Origin: CAKKQX01 sp046313915
Lineage (GTDB): Bacteria; Pseudomonadota; Gammaproteobacteria; Burkholderiales; SG8-41
Length of the DNA stretch: 6,340 nt
Direction of reading: 5' to 3'
Assembly (NCBI GenBank): GCA_046313915.1
Contig: JBKBXX010000145.1
Coordinates: 1 to 6,340, forward strand
Position 1 is the first letter of the stretch; every line of letters starts with the position of its first letter. The position numbers were made by a program, and so were the translations under genes. Shown in pieces: positions 5,065 through 6,340 of this stretch. The notes beneath the pieces are model-generated. The model was not told where the DNA came from, ran no database searches, and saw nothing but the letters and a program-made list of their open reading frames with translations.

Positions 5065-6340
5065 GCAGAACCGGCAACCGCCTCGCCAGCCTTCCCTTTC
5101 AACTTGAATGGGCTCTCAAGGCTCGACGCTCGCCAGAAACTGATGGCGATGGCAATGCTCGCATTGGCCATCGCCGTGTTGGTCGGCGCCTGGCTGTGGA
5201 CGAAAGAGCCCCCTTACGGCGTGCTGTTTTCCAATCTCTCCGACCAGGATGGCGGCCAGATCGTCGCCGCCTTGCAGCAGCAGAACATTCCTTACAAAGT
5301 CTCCGAAAGCGGTGGCGCGATCCTGGTGCCCGTCAGCCAAGTCCATGAAGCCAGGCTGAAACTCGCCTCGCAGGGCCTGCCGAAAGGCGGGCTGGTCGGC
5401 TTCGAGCTGATGGAAAACCAGAAGCTGGGCATCAGCCAGTTCGCCGAGCAGATCAATTACCAGCGCGGTCTCGAGGGCGAGCTGGCGCGCTCGATCCAGG
5501 CGCTCGGTGCCGTTCGTGCAGCCCGCGTGCACCTGGCGATCCCGAAGCAGACCGCTTTCCTGCGCGACGACCTGAAACCCTCGGCCTCGGTGCTGGTCAG
5601 CCTGCAACCGGGCCGCACGCTCGAACCGGCGCAGATCGCCGGCATCGTCCATCTGGTCTCGTCCTCGGTACCACAGCTTTCCCCCGCCAACGTCAGCGTG
5701 ATCGACCAAGACGGCAAGCTGATCTCGCAGCGCCTGGACGGCTTCAGGAACGACAACCTGAATCCCGGCCAGCTCGTGTATGTCAAGGAAGTCGAGGCGC
5801 AATACGTCAAGCGCATCGAAACGATCCTCGAACCCCTGCTCGGCAAAGGCAATTTCCGCACCCAGGTGGCGGCCGAGATCGATTTCAACCAGGTCGAACA
5901 AGTCGAAGAGAGCTTTCAGCCCAACCCGGCACCCAAGACTGCGATCCGCAGCCAGCAGACTTCCGAGAACGGTGTCGGTAATCCACCGGCGATGGGCGTG
6001 CCTGGCGCGCTCACCAACCAGCCGCCGGTGCCGGCGACCGCGCCGCTCACCACGCCGCCGGTGGGCGCCACGGGTGCGGCTGGCGCAGGCGCCGCCGGCA
6101 ATTTTTCCCGCAACGCGACGATCAATTACGAGCTCGACAAGACCGTGCGCCATACCCGCGCCACGCCCGGCGCCATCAAGCGTCTGTCGGTGGCGGTGGC
6201 GGTCAATCACAAGCCGGCTATCGGCAAGGACGGCAAACCGGGCAAACCTGTGCCTCCAACCGCAGAGGAGCTGAAACGCATCAACGACTTGGTGCGCGAA
6301 TCGGTCGGTTTCGATGAAAAGCGCGGTGACACGATCAACG
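5062..6340 (+). CDS. fliF: Flagellar MS-ring protein FliF (5' part, cut by window end)
   Basis: The first 426 codons of FliF, the integral membrane protein whose copies assemble into the MS ring that houses the export gate and anchors the rod through FliE. Whole FliF proteins are usually about 550-570 residues, so the second membrane helix and the FliG-binding tail lie beyond the window. A short cytoplasmic N-terminus is followed by the first transmembrane helix (about 27-46), then YGVLFSNLSDQDGGQIVAAL and the YscJ/FliF ring-building domain (to about 220) with the family motif GFELMENQKLGISQFAEQIN (113-132) and VRAARVHLAIPKQ. The MS-ring C-terminal domain begins near 250. It contains the typical GALTNQPP loop in an Ala/Gly/Pro-rich linker (about 307-348), then NATINYELDKTVRHT and RLSVAVAVN. 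It is divergent from flrB, with a sigma-54 promoter candidate upstream. fliG and further export genes would be expected next, but they are not visible. Confidence 0.96.
   Translation, partial: MAEPATASPAFPFNLNGLSRLDARQKLMAMAMLALAIAVLVGAWLWTKEPPYGVLFSNLSDQDGGQIVAALQQQNIPYKVSESGGAILVPVSQVHEARLKLASQGLPKGGLVGFELMENQKLGISQFAEQINYQRGLEGELARSIQALGAVRAARVHLAIPKQTAFLRDDLKPSASVLVSLQPGRTLEPAQIAGIVHLVSSSVPQLSPANVSVIDQDGKLISQRLDGFRNDNLNPGQLVYVKEVEAQYVKRIETILEPLLGKGNFRTQVAAEIDFNQVEQVEESFQPNPAPKTAIRSQQTSENGVGNPPAMGVPGALTNQPPVPATAPLTTPPVGATGAAGAGAAGNFSRNATINYELDKTVRHTRATPGAIKRLSVAVAVNHKPAIGKDGKPGKPVPPTAEELKRINDLVRESVGFDEKRGDTIN

Noticed and set aside
5977..6110. Ala/Gly/Pro-rich stretch in FliF as a possible insertion or repeat
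   Set aside because: It contains the GALTNQPP loop also present in E. coli FliF (GALSNQP) and is the usual variable linker of the MS-ring domain, so it is not an insertion.
5116..6210. 364-codon minus-strand open frame opposite fliF
   Set aside because: The plus strand encodes a clear FliF throughout, and the antisense product has no recognisable features.

Overview
The window is a GC-rich stretch of a proteobacterial flagellar gene cluster. The set of genes, their wording at protein level and their order (a compact FliK, a small FlhB-like protein and a PilZ brake protein next to fliE, flrC, flrB and fliF) suggest a betaproteobacterium, perhaps of the Rhodocyclales/Nitrosomonadales type. That placement is inference; no rRNA or other taxonomic marker is present. 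Nearly all of the sequence is coding. The only intergenic region of any size is about 150 bp between flrB and fliF.

Layout: (1) Bases 42-2258, plus strand: a tight unit of a FliK-family hook-length control protein, a FlhB C-terminal-domain-like protein that lacks the autocleavage motif, and a YcgR-type PilZ protein with both c-di-GMP-binding motifs intact. (2) Bases 2266-4912, minus strand: flrB (histidine kinase), flrC (sigma-54-dependent response regulator) and fliE (basal-body rod adaptor), read towards the first unit and ending 7 bp from the PilZ gene. (3) From 5062 to the right edge, plus strand: fliF (MS-ring protein), cut off by the window end and divergent from flrB.

How they work together: FlrB would phosphorylate FlrC, which carries a complete GAFTGA motif and so should drive sigma-54 promoters. 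Two good sigma-54 -24/-12 sequences are visible. One is in the flrC-fliE gap, reading into fliE. The other is upstream of fliF. The FlrBC pair thus lies between, and may control, the two genes whose products join to form the base of the rod and the MS ring. FliK and the FlhB-like protein belong to the export-specificity switch, and the PilZ protein would couple c-di-GMP to motor output.

Most worth a second look: the fliE sigma-54 promoter sits so close that its predicted start point falls at the fliE ATG; the flrB-fliF gap holds a 17-bp palindrome and is bounded by a perfect 10-bp inverted repeat that includes both start codons; the FliK/uncleavable-FlhB-like pair looks like a small separate switch module; and fliE is separated from fliF on the opposite strand. 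I see no mobile element, CRISPR array, RNA gene or defence system.
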